The notes under the pieces were generated by a model. It was not told the origin of the DNA. It was given only the letters and a program-made list of their open reading frames with translations, and did not search any database. A program made the translations under genes and the position numbers. Shown piece by piece: positions 28,584 through 37,745 of a stretch of 64,000 nucleotides of DNA. Within the stretch, counting starts at the first letter, position 1; each line of letters begins with the position of its first letter. The stretch comes from Aldersonia sp. NBC_00410 (GTDB lineage: Bacteria > Actinomycetota > Actinomycetes > Mycobacteriales > Mycobacteriaceae), in NCBI RefSeq assembly GCF_026342035.1, contig NZ_JAPENM010000003.1, positions 186,001 through 250,000 on the forward strand, read 5' to 3'.

Positions 28584-29183
28584 TCAGTCCCACGCCCCCA
28601 CGGCCAGCACTGTCAGCGACCGAGTCGTTGTTGCACAATAGCTTTCGGCGTCGGTGAGTCCACGGGTCATGGCGCGGACGGCGGTGGAGGCGACGAGGAA
28701 GTCGAAGACGGCGGTTGAGCGGCGCTGGAGTTCGGGCGGCGCGAGGCCGGGTAGGGCACGCGCGAGTACGCCCGTGAGCAGCGCTCGCACGTCCTGCTCG
28801 GACCGCAGCACCAGGCGTTCGTAGAGCTCGTCGTCGCGGTGATAGGCGGCGAGCAAGCCGGGCAGGGCAGCCCGGGTGACCGGATCGGCCAGCCAGCCGA
28901 GGAACGCCCGCGTCCAGCCAAGCAGGTCGTTATGCAGGTCACCGGTCGGCTCGGGCATGGCCGCCGGCTGCGGATGACCGAATGCGGCGTCCTCGATGAG
29001 GGCTTCCCTGGTTGCCCAGCGGCGATAGATCGTCGGGGCCCCGACCCGCGCACGGCGGGCGACGGCAACCACCGTCGTTCCCGCGAAACCGGCCTCGACC
29101 AGGAGCTCACGAGCGGCGGCGAGCACGGCGGCGTCCTTCGCGGGGTCGCGAGGCCGGCCGATCGGGCTCGCCGTTGTGGTCAC
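28584..29183 (-). CDS. TetR-family transcriptional regulator
   Basis: A 199 aa regulator with the HTH TTVVAVARRARVGAPTIYRRW (about 36-56) and a helical C-domain of the TetR_C_11/16 kind (WLADPVTRAALPGLLAAY). The start is GTG 29183, with GAGAGG upstream; TTG 29192 would add three residues. It is divergent from the 29241 gene with a 57-base AT-rich gap, so it most likely controls the DUF7064-like/phosphotransferase operon. It ends six bases from the convergent 13E12 gene. Confidence 0.87.
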   Translation of the reverse strand: MTTTASPIGRPRDPAKDAAVLAAARELLVEAGFAGTTVVAVARRARVGAPTIYRRWATREALIEDAAFGHPQPAAMPEPTGDLHNDLLGWTRAFLGWLADPVTRAALPGLLAAYHRDDELYERLVLRSEQDVRALLTGVLARALPGLAPPELQRRSTAVFDFLVASTAVRAMTRGLTDAESYCATTTRSLTVLAVGAWD

Positions 29184-29240
29184 GGCAATCAACCTCTCAC
29201 AACTCTTGCCTTTAGTTACGTTTCACCATATAACGAAAGT

Positions 29241-30356
29241 ATGCTCACACCCCACGACGAATTGCTCAGCCACCAGCTACCGACGACGTTCGACCACGTG
29301 TCGCAGAGCGATCTGCGTTGGGTCGAGCGCATCGTCATGTACGGCTTCGACAAGTCCGGCGAGATCAACGTGATGACCGGACTCGCCCGGTTCCCGAACC
29401 GCAACGTGATGGATGCCTACGTCATGGTCACCAAACGCAGCGGTGCGACCAGGGTGGTACGGATGTCGACCGAACTCGACGCGTCCGCCGGACCGCTCGG
29501 CGCCTATACGGTGGGCCCGTACACCTACTCCATCGAGGAGCCGCTGCAGACCGTACGCGCCGTCCTCGAACCGAACGAGCAGGGACTGAGCTTGGACCTG
29601 CGGCTACGCGGCCGGTTCCCCACTTACGAGCAGACCCCGGCGTTCCATCGCAGCCGCGGCCGGGTCAGTGAGGACGCACGCCGGTTCTATCAGAATGGGG
29701 TGCTCGAGGGCTGGCTCGAGATCGACGGCGAACGCATCGAAATCGATTCGGACCGTTGGTGGTTCGGTAGGGATCACTCCTGGGGTATCCGCAACGGTCC
29801 GGGCGGCGGGAGCCTGCCCGAGGGCACCGAGATGCAGCCGTCCGAGATACCGGACGGCGTTCTCTACTACATGGGCATCTTCGAATTCGACGACGAACTG
29901 GTGCATTTCGCGCAGCGCGAGCACAGCAACGGTGAGCGTTGGCAATTCGAGGGCGAGTTGCTCTACCCCACGGACACCGGTCGCGCGCACGGCACGATCA
30001 TCGACGTGGAGCACGACCTGAAATTCCGCGCCGAGCAGCGCGTGATCAGCGGCGGCAGCTTTACGATCCTGCGCGGCGACCGTAGCCGCAGCACCATCGA
30101 GGTCACACCGCTCTGTGATTTCTGGCCGGGACTGGCCGGGTATCAAGAGTTCAACGGCTACGCCTCCGGCTACTGGCGCGGACCGACATTTCTCGACGGA
30201 TTCGGCATCGACACCACCGATCTCGACGCGATCCGGCCGGTGTCCTTCCTCAGCGAGACCCTGTGCGAGGTGCGGATGGACGGCAAGGTGGGGCATGGCC
30301 TGGTCGAAATGGTGTTCATGGGCGCATATCCGCGCTACGGCTACACGGGGTGGTGA
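29241..30356 (+). CDS. DUF7064-like protein with possible lipocalin-type fold
   Basis: A 371 aa soluble protein of uncertain function. It is rich in Trp, Gly and alternating strand-like segments. The motif FGRDHSWGIRNG (about 175-186) resembles the RDxSWG signature of AttH/CrtC-type calycin proteins, which add water to or shelter isoprenoids. I infer a similar beta-barrel fold but cannot prove it. The frame is open far upstream, but ATG 29241 is the first start after the divergent TetR gene. It overlaps the next gene, a phosphotransferase, by GTGA; the two probably share a substrate. Confidence 0.75.
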   Translation: MLTPHDELLSHQLPTTFDHVSQSDLRWVERIVMYGFDKSGEINVMTGLARFPNRNVMDAYVMVTKRSGATRVVRMSTELDASAGPLGAYTVGPYTYSIEEPLQTVRAVLEPNEQGLSLDLRLRGRFPTYEQTPAFHRSRGRVSEDARRFYQNGVLEGWLEIDGERIEIDSDRWWFGRDHSWGIRNGPGGGSLPEGTEMQPSEIPDGVLYYMGIFEFDDELVHFAQREHSNGERWQFEGELLYPTDTGRAHGTIIDVEHDLKFRAEQRVISGGSFTILRGDRSRSTIEVTPLCDFWPGLAGYQEFNGYASGYWRGPTFLDGFGIDTTDLDAIRPVSFLSETLCEVRMDGKVGHGLVEMVFMGAYPRYGYTGW

Positions 30357-31417
30357 GCGAGGTGCCGCCCGCCGTCGGTCGAGTAGCTGTCGCAGATCTG
30401 CCGGCTGCGCTGGAGCCGATCGTACGCACCCGGATCCCCGGCGCCCAGAGCGCCCGGATCGCCGCCTGGCGTCCTGCGCCGCAAGGGTTCTCGACCGAGA
30501 CATTCCTCTTCGACGTCGAGGGTATTGCCGGCCCGGACGGATCGACAACTCTGCCACTGGTGTTTCGACGGCCACCCGAGCATGCCGTGCTGCCGGACTT
30601 CGACCTGCGCCGCCAGTTCCTCACGATGCAACGGTTGGCGCCCTCGCCGATGCCGGTGCCGGAGGTGCTCTGGATCGACACCGACCCGGCCCCGCTCGGC
30701 ACGCCCTACTTCGTGATGCGCCGCATCGAGGACATCGTCTGCGTCAGTGACGTGCCGCCCTACCATCAGGCCGGGATCTTCGCCGACGCCGACGAGGCCG
30801 GCCGGGCCACGCTGTGGAACGGCTGCGTCGACCTGGTCACCACGCTGCACGCGCTCGATCCGGCGGCCTACCGGCTCGGCTTCCTCGACCTCGGCGCGTT
30901 CGGCACGACGCCGCCCGAGCGTCTCGTCAACTTTCTGGAATACGGAGTCACGTGGGCAAGCGACGGCGCAGCGCTGCCGCCCGCGTTCGGCCGGGCGATC
31001 GACTGGCTGCGACGTAATCTCTATGTGCCCGAACGGGTGACGGTGTGCTGGGGCGACAGCCGAATGTCGAACGTCCTGTACTCGGCCGACCTCGCCCCGG
31101 TGGCCGCGCTGGACTGGGAGGTCGCCTATCTCGGCGACCCCGGCGGCGATCTGGCGTGGATGTTTCTCACCGACTGGGTGAGCAGCCCGTTCCCGGATCG
31201 TGCGCCGACACCGGGGACGCCGAGTCGCGACGAGACCCTGGACCGCTACGCCGAGCGCATGGGGTATCGGTTGCGCAACATGCACTTTCACGACCTCACG
31301 GCAACATTGCTACTGGCGATGCCGCTCATTCGTCTGAACCGCATGTTCGCGAGCGAGGAATTCGATCTCACGCAGATCGGCGTCGACCGGCTCGAGCTGC
31401 TGATGGGCGGGGATTAG
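30353..31417 (+). CDS. Aminoglycoside-phosphotransferase-like kinase family protein
   Basis: A 354 aa APH/choline-kinase-fold protein. The N-lobe has FSTETFLFDVE and PLVFRRPP (Arg in place of the usual Lys). The C-lobe has the catalytic loop VCWGDSRMSNVLY (about 230-242; Asp-Ser-Arg instead of the usual His-Gly-Asp lead) and the metal-binding ALDWEVAYLGDPGGDLAWMF. Members next to lipid and steroid genes in mycobacteria are thought to phosphorylate small alcohols. The GTG start overlaps the preceding gene. Resistance is unlikely, because the gene sits in a coupled two-gene operon under a TetR regulator. Confidence 0.85.
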   Translation: MSEVPPAVGRVAVADLPAALEPIVRTRIPGAQSARIAAWRPAPQGFSTETFLFDVEGIAGPDGSTTLPLVFRRPPEHAVLPDFDLRRQFLTMQRLAPSPMPVPEVLWIDTDPAPLGTPYFVMRRIEDIVCVSDVPPYHQAGIFADADEAGRATLWNGCVDLVTTLHALDPAAYRLGFLDLGAFGTTPPERLVNFLEYGVTWASDGAALPPAFGRAIDWLRRNLYVPERVTVCWGDSRMSNVLYSADLAPVAALDWEVAYLGDPGGDLAWMFLTDWVSSPFPDRAPTPGTPSRDETLDRYAERMGYRLRNMHFHDLTATLLLAMPLIRLNRMFASEEFDLTQIGVDRLELLMGGD

Positions 31418-32278
31418 CCGGACCCCGGTCGCCGCGGCCGCGCCGACGATGACGACGAGACCGCCAAGAATGGTTGTCACACTGGGCTTCTCGTGCAGCA
31501 CCAGCCATGACACCGTAATCCCGACCACCGGGACGAGCAGCGAGTACGGCGCCACCCGACCGGTAGGATAGCGGCTCAGCAGTGCGCACCAGATCCCCGA
31601 ACCCGCGATCGTGCCGAACACCACGATGTAGGCCAGGCCGACGAGCGCCGGCCACCCGTGTGGCCCGAACGCGTCGGCGAGCGCGCGCCATCCGGTGGTC
31701 GGACCCTCTGTCGAGGCGGAGAGCGCGAGCATGGGCAGCGGTGCCACGACGGTCATCCACAGCGTGAGGTGCAGCGGATTGGGTGCGGCGGCCAGGCGGG
31801 AGCCGATGTTGCCGAACGCCCAGCCCAGTCCGCCGAGCAGGGTCAGCGCGACGGGAAGCAGGGTCGCGTGCTCGGCACGGTCCCAGCCGATCAGTGCCAT
31901 GCCCGCGATGGCCACGGCGAGACCGAGCAGTTGCGTCGGGGTGATCCGCTCGCCGAGCAGCAGTGCCCCGAGTGCCACCGTGAACGGCGCCGAGGATTGC
32001 AGCACGAGCGAGGCGAGTCCGGTCGGCATCCCCGCGTTCATGGCGCCGAACAGGAACCCGAACTGCAGGACGCCGAAGCCCGCGCCGTAGAGGATCAGCC
32101 AGCGCATCGGCACCTGCGGGCGCGGCACGAAGATGACCACCGGGATCGCGATGACCAGAAACCGCAGTGCCGCGAAGAAGAACGGGGGGAACTGATCGAG
32201 CCCGGCGCGGATGGCCAGGAAATTCAGTCCCCAGAGCAGCACGACGAGCAGGGCGAGGTTCCGGTCTCGAGTGGTCAC
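31310..32278 (-). CDS. EamA-family (DMT) transporter
   Basis: A 322 aa inner-membrane transporter with two five-helix EamA repeats (about 5-135 and 145-285), recognisable by LVVLLWGLNFLAIRAGL and the second repeat's PLVGLAYIVVFGTIAGSGIWCALL. The C-terminus runs on about 32 residues after the last helix and overlaps the convergent phosphotransferase gene by 108 bases. A LysR gene lies divergently upstream and probably controls it. DMT proteins usually export amino acids or metabolites; nothing links it to benzoate uptake. Confidence 0.9.
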   Translation of the reverse strand: MTTRDRNLALLVVLLWGLNFLAIRAGLDQFPPFFFAALRFLVIAIPVVIFVPRPQVPMRWLILYGAGFGVLQFGFLFGAMNAGMPTGLASLVLQSSAPFTVALGALLLGERITPTQLLGLAVAIAGMALIGWDRAEHATLLPVALTLLGGLGWAFGNIGSRLAAAPNPLHLTLWMTVVAPLPMLALSASTEGPTTGWRALADAFGPHGWPALVGLAYIVVFGTIAGSGIWCALLSRYPTGRVAPYSLLVPVVGITVSWLVLHEKPSVTTILGGLVVIVGAAAATGVRLIPAHQQLEPVDADLREIEFLAREHAVQTNERHRQ

Positions 32279-32351
32279 GCCGCCAATCGTGCGGGCACTT
32301 CATTGATGAGCACAATCGAATAATTTTGCACACGATATGTAGCATTACTTA

Positions 32352-33278
32352 ATGTTCGACCTTCAGCGGCTTCGTGTCCTGCATGAACTCGCCGATCGCG
32401 GCACGGTCGCCGCGACGGCATCGGCGCTGGCGATGACACCCTCGGCGGTATCGCAGCAACTCAAGGTGCTCGCCAAGGAAGCCGGAGTCGCACTGCTCGA
32501 ACCCGACGGGCGGCGGGTCCGGCTCACCGACGCGGGTCGTGCGCTGGTGCTGCGTGCCGACGAGGTGCTGGCCGCGCTCGACCGCGCCGACGCGGAGATG
32601 GCGCTGTACCGCGACGCCCCGCACGGGGTCGTTCGCATCGCGTTGTTCCCCTCGGGGGCCGCTCTGCTGCTGCCCGATGTGCTCGCCGCGCTGGACCGGT
32701 CCGCACTCGACGGAACACGGGTACGCGTGCAGGCCAGCGATGAGGATCTCCCACCCACCGCGGTGTCGCAATTGCTCGCGGATTACGACGTCGTGCTCAC
32801 CCATCGCGACGATCGCACGCCGTTACGGCCCGATCCGCGCGTCGTGGTGCGCACCCTGTTGCGCGAACCGATCGACGTCGTGGTCGGCGCGCAGCATCGC
32901 CTCGCAGGCAACGCGGCCGTGCATCCTGCCGAACTGGCCGACGAGGACTGGATCAGCGTGCGCGGCGGGTTCCCGGTGGACGACGTGCTGCTGTCGATCG
33001 CCACGGTGACCGGCGTACAGCCGCGGATCACCCAACGACTCAATGACTTCCGCGTCATCGAGAGTCTGGTTGCGGCGAACCGCGGGGTCGCGCTGATGCC
33101 GCGCTGGGCGGTCACCGACTCGCGACTGGTGGTGCTTCCGCTGGCCGACGTGCGGGCCGGCCGGGTCTACGAGCTCGCCACCCGCCCGCATGCCGAGCGT
33201 CGGCTCGCGGTCGCAGCGGTGCTCGATGCGTTCGCGGCAGCCGTTGCGCCACTTGCCGAGACGGCTGCCGCGCAGTGA
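32352..33278 (+). CDS. LysR-family transcriptional regulator
   Basis: A 308 aa LysR regulator: N-terminal winged HTH (RLRVLHELADRGTVAATASALAMTPSAVSQQLKVL, about 5-39) and a periplasmic-binding-protein-like effector domain (about 90-300). It is divergent from the EamA transporter over a 73-base AT-rich gap, the usual LysR-target layout, so the transporter is the likely target. The 10-base gap to the next, opposite LysR gene separates two regulatory units. Confidence 0.9.
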   Translation: MFDLQRLRVLHELADRGTVAATASALAMTPSAVSQQLKVLAKEAGVALLEPDGRRVRLTDAGRALVLRADEVLAALDRADAEMALYRDAPHGVVRIALFPSGAALLLPDVLAALDRSALDGTRVRVQASDEDLPPTAVSQLLADYDVVLTHRDDRTPLRPDPRVVVRTLLREPIDVVVGAQHRLAGNAAVHPAELADEDWISVRGGFPVDDVLLSIATVTGVQPRITQRLNDFRVIESLVAANRGVALMPRWAVTDSRLVVLPLADVRAGRVYELATRPHAERRLAVAAVLDAFAAAVAPLAETAAAQ

Positions 33279-33287
33279 GCACGGTGG

Positions 33288-34184
33288 TCAGTCGGCGTCC
33301 GATCGCGCGACCCGGCGCAGCACGTCGAGCACCGGCTCGATGACGGGTGCAGCGTCGGCGGCCAACGATGCCGCGGCCAACTCCACGTCCAGGGTGTCGC
33401 CGCGCAGCGGCAGGTAGGTCACACCCGCGATCCCGAGCGATGCGGTGGGTTCCGGTACCACGGCGACGCCGAGCCCGGCGGCGACCAGCGTGACGAGTGT
33501 GGAGGTTTCCTCGACTTCGTGGCGCACCTGCGGGACGAAACCGGCGCGGGAGCATACCGAGGCGAGCACGCCGTTCATCACCGATCTACCGTGGCCCGCA
33601 TAGGAAATGAAGTCGGCCTCGCGCAGCGCGGCAATATCGATCGTCTTCCCCGCGGCGCCGGGGTGCCCGTCGGGGAGCGCGACGATCAGCCGGTCCCGGC
33701 GTAGCGATTCGATCCGCAGGTCCGTCGTTGCCAGCGGCGGTCGAAGCAGCGCAAGGCCGATCTCGCCGGACCGGAGCGCCGCGACCTGTGCGGGTGCGAG
33801 CATCTCGCCGCGCACGCTCACGTCGAGGTCGGGCAGCTCGTCGCGCAGCGCGCGGACGAGCGTCGGCAGCAGCGAGTAGGTCGCCGACCCGACGCACCCG
33901 ATGGCGAGGTGGCCACGTCGTCCCTCGGCGATCCGCTGTGCCTGCTCACCGGCCGCATCCACCGCGTCGAGAATGGCCACCGTCCGCGACAGATAGGCCT
34001 CGCCGGCAGGGGTCAGCTCGACTCGTCGCGTGGATCGGGTGAGCAGGGCGATGCCAAGTTCGCCCTCGAGCTGCCGAATCTGCTGGGAGAGCGGCGGCTG
34101 GGCAATGTGCAGCCGCTCCGCGGCGCGGCCGAAATGAAGTTCCTCGGCGACCGCGCGGAAGTACCGCAGATGCCTGAGCTCCAT
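33288..34184 (-). CDS. LysR-family regulator, likely for the pcaFDIJ operon
   Basis: A 298 aa LysR regulator of the CatR/BenM-like branch (MELRHLRYFRAVAEELHFGRAAERLHIAQPPLSQQIRQLE). Its effector domain could bind an aromatic intermediate such as cis,cis-muconate or 3-oxoadipate. The ATG at 34184 gives the family-standard start. It is divergent from pcaF, with a perfect dyad at 34190-34210 just before its own start, fitting autoregulation and control of pcaFDIJ. It resembles the cat-linked regulator at 45249-46184. Confidence 0.88.
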   Translation of the reverse strand: MELRHLRYFRAVAEELHFGRAAERLHIAQPPLSQQIRQLEGELGIALLTRSTRRVELTPAGEAYLSRTVAILDAVDAAGEQAQRIAEGRRGHLAIGCVGSATYSLLPTLVRALRDELPDLDVSVRGEMLAPAQVAALRSGEIGLALLRPPLATTDLRIESLRRDRLIVALPDGHPGAAGKTIDIAALREADFISYAGHGRSVMNGVLASVCSRAGFVPQVRHEVEETSTLVTLVAAGLGVAVVPEPTASLGIAGVTYLPLRGDTLDVELAAASLAADAAPVIEPVLDVLRRVARSDAD

Positions 34185-34189
34185 GCGGA

Positions 34190-34210
34190 TTGATATTACG
34201 TACATATCAA
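34190..34210. promoter_or_regulatory. Candidate LysR box between regulator and pcaF
   Basis: TTGATAT and ATATCAA form a perfect 7-bp dyad separated by TACGTAC, which contains the T-N11-A core of LysR recognition sites. It lies in the 79-base divergent promoter of the LysR gene and pcaF. The AT-rich bases contrast with the surrounding GC-rich DNA. Confidence 0.6.
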
Positions 34211-34263
34211 TAGGCGGCAAATGGATACTTCTCAATATCGCTGCACATTCATATCGTGGAGGC

Positions 34264-35487
34264 ATGACCACCTCCGCGCCTGTTGTCATCTGCACACCGC
34301 TGCGCACCCCCGTCGGGCGCATGGGGGGAGCGCTCGCATCGCTGACGGTCACCGATCTCGCCACCGCGCTGCTGCGCGAACTCGTCGACCGCACCGGCCT
34401 GCGCGAGGGCGACGTCGACGACGTGATCCTCGGCCAGGGCTACCCGAGCGGGGAATCGCCGGCGCTCGGCCGGATCGCCGCCCTCGATGCCGGTCTCGGT
34501 ACCGGCGTGCCCGGCATGCAGGTGGACCGCCGCTGCGGCTCCGGGTTGCAGGCGGTGCTCATCGGTGCCGCCGCCGTCGCGACGGGCGGCGCGCGGCTCG
34601 TCATCGCAGGCGGCGCGGACTCGATGTCCAACGTCGAGCACTACGCCCTCGGGCTGCGCACCGGGGTGAAGCAGGGTGGCATCGAACTGATGGACCGCCT
34701 GGACCGAGCGCGGGCCACTGCGGGCGGTGCGTCGCATCCGGTCACCGGCGGGATGATCGAGACCGCCGAAAACCTGCGCGTCCGCTACGGAATCAGCCGC
34801 GCCGAACAGGACGAACTCGCGCTGGAATCGCATCGGCGCGCCCTCGCGGCCCAGGAGGCCGGTCGCTTCGCCGACGAACTCGTCCCGGTGACCGTGCCCG
34901 GCCGGCGCGGACGCCCCGATGTCACCGTGGATCGCGACGAACATCCGCGCGCCGACCTCACCCTGGCCAAGCTGAACGGGCTGCGGCCGGTTCGGCAGAA
35001 ACTCGATCCGGAAGCGACGGTCACTGCGGGTAACGCCTCAGGGCAGAACGACGGCGCGGCAATGTGCGTGGTCACCACGCTCGACGAGGCGGAGCGGCGC
35101 GGCCTGACGCCGCTGCTGGCCCTGCGCTCCTGGGCCGTATCGGGTTGCGACCCGGCCACGATGGGACTCGGGCCGGTGGGCTCCACGGCCGCGGCGCTCG
35201 AACGCGCGGGACTCACGCTCGACGACATCGACCTGATCGAGCTGAATGAGGCGTTCGCAGCACAGGTGCTCGCGGTGCTCGCCGAGTGGAAACTCGACGC
35301 CGCCGATGATCGACTTAACCCCAATGGTTCCGGCATCTCGCTCGGCCATCCGATCGGTGCGACCGGTGCGCGCATCCTCGCGACCGCAGCCTACGAAGCG
35401 CGCCGCCGTGATGCGCGATACGTGCTGGAGACGATGTGCATCGGCGGCGGTCAGGGCCTCGCCGCGGTCTTCGAGGCGGTGCGATGA
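34264..35487 (+). CDS. pcaF: 3-Oxoadipyl-CoA thiolase PcaF
   Basis: A 407 aa thiolase that cleaves 3-oxoadipyl-CoA with CoA to succinyl-CoA and acetyl-CoA, the last step of the beta-ketoadipate pathway. Catalytic residues are in place: C91 (DRRCGSGLQA), H362 (GHPIGATGAR) and C392 (CIGGGQG). The sequence alone would allow acetoacetyl-CoA thiolase. The 3-oxoadipate role is given by its overlap (ATGA) with pcaD and the following pcaIJ. It opens the operon divergently from a LysR regulator. Confidence 0.88.
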   Translation: MTTSAPVVICTPLRTPVGRMGGALASLTVTDLATALLRELVDRTGLREGDVDDVILGQGYPSGESPALGRIAALDAGLGTGVPGMQVDRRCGSGLQAVLIGAAAVATGGARLVIAGGADSMSNVEHYALGLRTGVKQGGIELMDRLDRARATAGGASHPVTGGMIETAENLRVRYGISRAEQDELALESHRRALAAQEAGRFADELVPVTVPGRRGRPDVTVDRDEHPRADLTLAKLNGLRPVRQKLDPEATVTAGNASGQNDGAAMCVVTTLDEAERRGLTPLLALRSWAVSGCDPATMGLGPVGSTAAALERAGLTLDDIDLIELNEAFAAQVLAVLAEWKLDAADDRLNPNGSGISLGHPIGATGARILATAAYEARRRDARYVLETMCIGGGQGLAAVFEAVR

Positions 35488-36254
35488 GCGCGGTCGACGT
35501 CGCGGCGGTCGTCACCGGCCGCGCCGACGGACCCGTTGTCGTGCTGTCCAATTCGCTCGGCTCGACGCACCGGATGTGGGACGCGCAGCTCGAAGCGCTG
35601 GAGGAACGTTTCCGTGTCGTCCGCTACGACACCCGCGGCCACGGCGCGTCGCCGGTACCGACGGGCCCGTACTCGATCGACGATCTCGCCGACGACCTGA
35701 TCGCCCTGCTCGACCGGCTCGGCATCGAGTCCGCACATCTCGTTGGTCTCTCGCTTGGCGGCATGACGGCGATGCGGGCCGCCGCCTGCTATCCGCACCG
35801 GGTGAACCGCATGGTCCTGCTGTGCACGGGTGCGCAGTTGCCGCCGTCTTCGGCCTGGACCGACCGGGCCGACACGGTCCGCGCGCACGGCACCTCCGCG
35901 GTCGCCGAAGCGGTCGTCGGGCGCTGGTTCACCGCGGAATACCTTGCCGCACAGCCGGATCGTAAGCGGTACTACGAACAGATGGTCGCCGCCACACCGC
36001 CGGAGGGATACGCCTCGTGCTGCGCTGTGATCGCCGACATGGACCTGCGCCCCGACCTGCCGACCATCAAGGCGCCGACGCTCGCGATCGCCGGCGCCGA
36101 CGACGTGGCGACACCGCCGGCAAAACTCGCCGAGATCGCCGACACGGTGGTCAATGGCCGGCTGCTCGTCGTTCCGCACTCCGGGCATCTGGCCAATGCC
36201 GAACAGCCACAGACGATCACCCCCGCGATCCGCACTCACCTGGAGCAGCAATGA
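35484..36254 (+). CDS. pcaD: 3-Oxoadipate enol-lactonase PcaD
   Basis: A 256 aa alpha/beta hydrolase that opens 3-oxoadipate enol-lactone to 3-oxoadipate. The nucleophile is S90 (GLSLGG), the acid is in IAGADDVATP (about 203-212) and the His is in PHSGHLANAEQP near the end. The N-terminal oxyanion block is SNSLGSTHRMWD. It overlaps pcaF upstream and pcaI downstream by ATGA, giving a tightly coupled operon. No carboxymuconolactone decarboxylase (pcaC) domain is fused, so the operon serves the catechol branch and the shared lower pathway only. Confidence 0.92.
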   Translation: MSAVDVAAVVTGRADGPVVVLSNSLGSTHRMWDAQLEALEERFRVVRYDTRGHGASPVPTGPYSIDDLADDLIALLDRLGIESAHLVGLSLGGMTAMRAAACYPHRVNRMVLLCTGAQLPPSSAWTDRADTVRAHGTSAVAEAVVGRWFTAEYLAAQPDRKRYYEQMVAATPPEGYASCCAVIADMDLRPDLPTIKAPTLAIAGADDVATPPAKLAEIADTVVNGRLLVVPHSGHLANAEQPQTITPAIRTHLEQQ

Positions 36255-37036
36255 CTGTCGACAAACTCGTCGCCTCGCCCGCCGCGGCGGTGGCGGCGAT
36301 CCCGGATGGCGCAAGCCTCGCGGTCGGCGGATTCGGTCTCGCCGGTATCCCGTGGTTCCTCATCGAAGCGCTGCTCGAGCAGGGCGCCGGTGATCTCACC
36401 ATCGTCTCCAACAACTGCGGTGTCGACGGTGCCGGCCTCGGACTGCTGTTGGAGGCCCGCAAGATTCGCAAGGTCATTGCCTCCTACATCGGCGAGAACA
36501 AGGAATTCGGCCGCCAGTTTCTGGCCGGCGAGGTGACCGTGGAGCTCACCCCGCAGGGCACGCTCGCCGAACGACTTCGCGCCGGTGGCAGCGGCATCGG
36601 TGCGTTCTACACACCTACCGGAGTGGGCACGGTGGTCGCAGAGGGTGGGTTGCCATGGCGGTACAACTCCGACGGGACCGTCGCGCTCGCCTCACCGCCG
36701 AAGGAGGTCCGCCGCTTCTTCGGCAAGGAGATGGTGCTCGAGGAGGCGATCGTCACCGACTTCGCGCTGATCCGGGCAGCGGTCGTGGACAAGGCGGGCA
36801 ATTGCAAGTTCCATGCCGCCGCACAGAATTTCAACCCACCGGCGGCGATGTCGGGTCGGATGACCATCGTCGAGGCCGAGAAGGTCGTGGAGGTCGGCGA
36901 ATTGGCCCCCGACGAGATCCACCTCTCGGGCATCTTCGTCAAGAGCATCGTCGGGCTCACCCCGGAGCAGGCCGCCCGCAAGGAAATCGAACAGCGCACC
37001 GTACGGGCGCGTCCCGAACAACTCGCACACCAGTAG
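36251..37036 (+). CDS. pcaI: 3-Oxoadipate CoA-transferase subunit alpha PcaI
   Basis: A 261 aa family-I CoA-transferase alpha subunit that, with PcaJ, moves CoA from succinyl-CoA to 3-oxoadipate. The family block is [18 protein letters not shown] (about 17-34), followed by [14 protein letters not shown] and FYTPTGVGT. The start overlaps pcaD by four bases. The close succession of pcaF, pcaD, pcaI and pcaJ identifies the substrate as 3-oxoadipate rather than acetoacetate. Confidence 0.92.
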   Translation: MTVDKLVASPAAAVAAIPDGASLAVGGFGLAGIPWFLIEALLEQGAGDLTIVSNNCGVDGAGLGLLLEARKIRKVIASYIGENKEFGRQFLAGEVTVELTPQGTLAERLRAGGSGIGAFYTPTGVGTVVAEGGLPWRYNSDGTVALASPPKEVRRFFGKEMVLEEAIVTDFALIRAAVVDKAGNCKFHAAAQNFNPPAAMSGRMTIVEAEKVVEVGELAPDEIHLSGIFVKSIVGLTPEQAARKEIEQRTVRARPEQLAHQ

Positions 37037-37049
37037 AGGGAGCCCCACC

Positions 37050-37745
37050 ATGAGCTGGACACGGAACGAGATGGCCGCGCGGGCGGCGCTGGAACTGCGA
37101 GCCGGGGATTATGTGAACCTGGGCATCGGATTGCCCACCCTGATCCCGGATTACCTGACGGCCGACTCCGGCATCACGCTGCACGCCGAGAACGGCATCC
37201 TCGGCGTGGGACCCTACCCCTACGACGACGAGGTCGATCCCGACCTGATCAACGCGGGCAAGCAGACCGTCTCGGTACTGCCGGGGGCGTCGTTCTTCGA
37301 TTCGGCAACAAGTTTCGCGATGATCCGCGGCGGCCACGTCGATGTCGCGGTCCTCGGCGGTATGCAGGTCGCGGGCAACGGCGACCTGGCGAACTGGATG
37401 GTGCCCGGTGCCATGGTCAAAGGCATCGGCGGCGCAATGGATCTGGTGAACGGTGCGGCCAGCGTGATTGTGCTGATGGAGCACGCCAACAAGCGCGGCG
37501 AGCCGAAGCTCGTCGCCGAGTGCACGCTGCCGCTCACCGGCAAGTCGGTGGTGCAGCGGGTGATCACCGATCTGGGTGTCTTCGATGTCAACGGCACCGG
37601 CTTCGATGTGCTCGAGCTCGCGCCCGAGGTTGATTTCGCCGATGTCGAAGCGAAAACCGGTGCACCCCTGATCGATCGGCGCCGCGAGGCTCAGCGGCGC
37701 GCCGCGGCGAGTTCCGACCGCGATCGCAACCCGAGCTTGGCATAG
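37050..37745 (+). CDS. pcaJ: 3-Oxoadipate CoA-transferase subunit beta PcaJ
   Basis: A 231 aa CoA-transferase beta subunit carrying the catalytic Glu, E47, in [10 protein letters not shown], plus the [14 protein letters not shown] and [14 protein letters not shown] blocks. It follows pcaI by 13 bases with GAGGGAG as ribosome site. The last 55 bases overlap the 3' end of the convergent LuxR-type gene; the extra residues ([18 protein letters not shown]) are basic and lie beyond the usual family end. Confidence 0.92.
   Translation: MSWTRNEMAARAALELRAGDYVNLGIGLPTLIPDYLTADSGITLHAENGILGVGPYPYDDEVDPDLINAGKQTVSVLPGASFFDSATSFAMIRGGHVDVAVLGGMQVAGNGDLANWMVPGAMVKGIGGAMDLVNGAASVIVLMEHANKRGEPKLVAECTLPLTGKSVVQRVITDLGVFDVNGTGFDVLELAPEVDFADVEAKTGAPLIDRRREAQRRAAASSDRDRNPSLA

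Noticed and set aside
29184-29240. A palindromic operator between the TetR gene and the 29241 gene
   Set aside because: The region is AT-rich with ACGTTT- and AACGAAA-like pieces, but the arms do not match well enough to call a dyad.
30353-31417. Aminoglycoside resistance gene
   Set aside because: The kinase fold is generic, key residues differ, and the gene is coupled to an unrelated enzyme under a TetR regulator.
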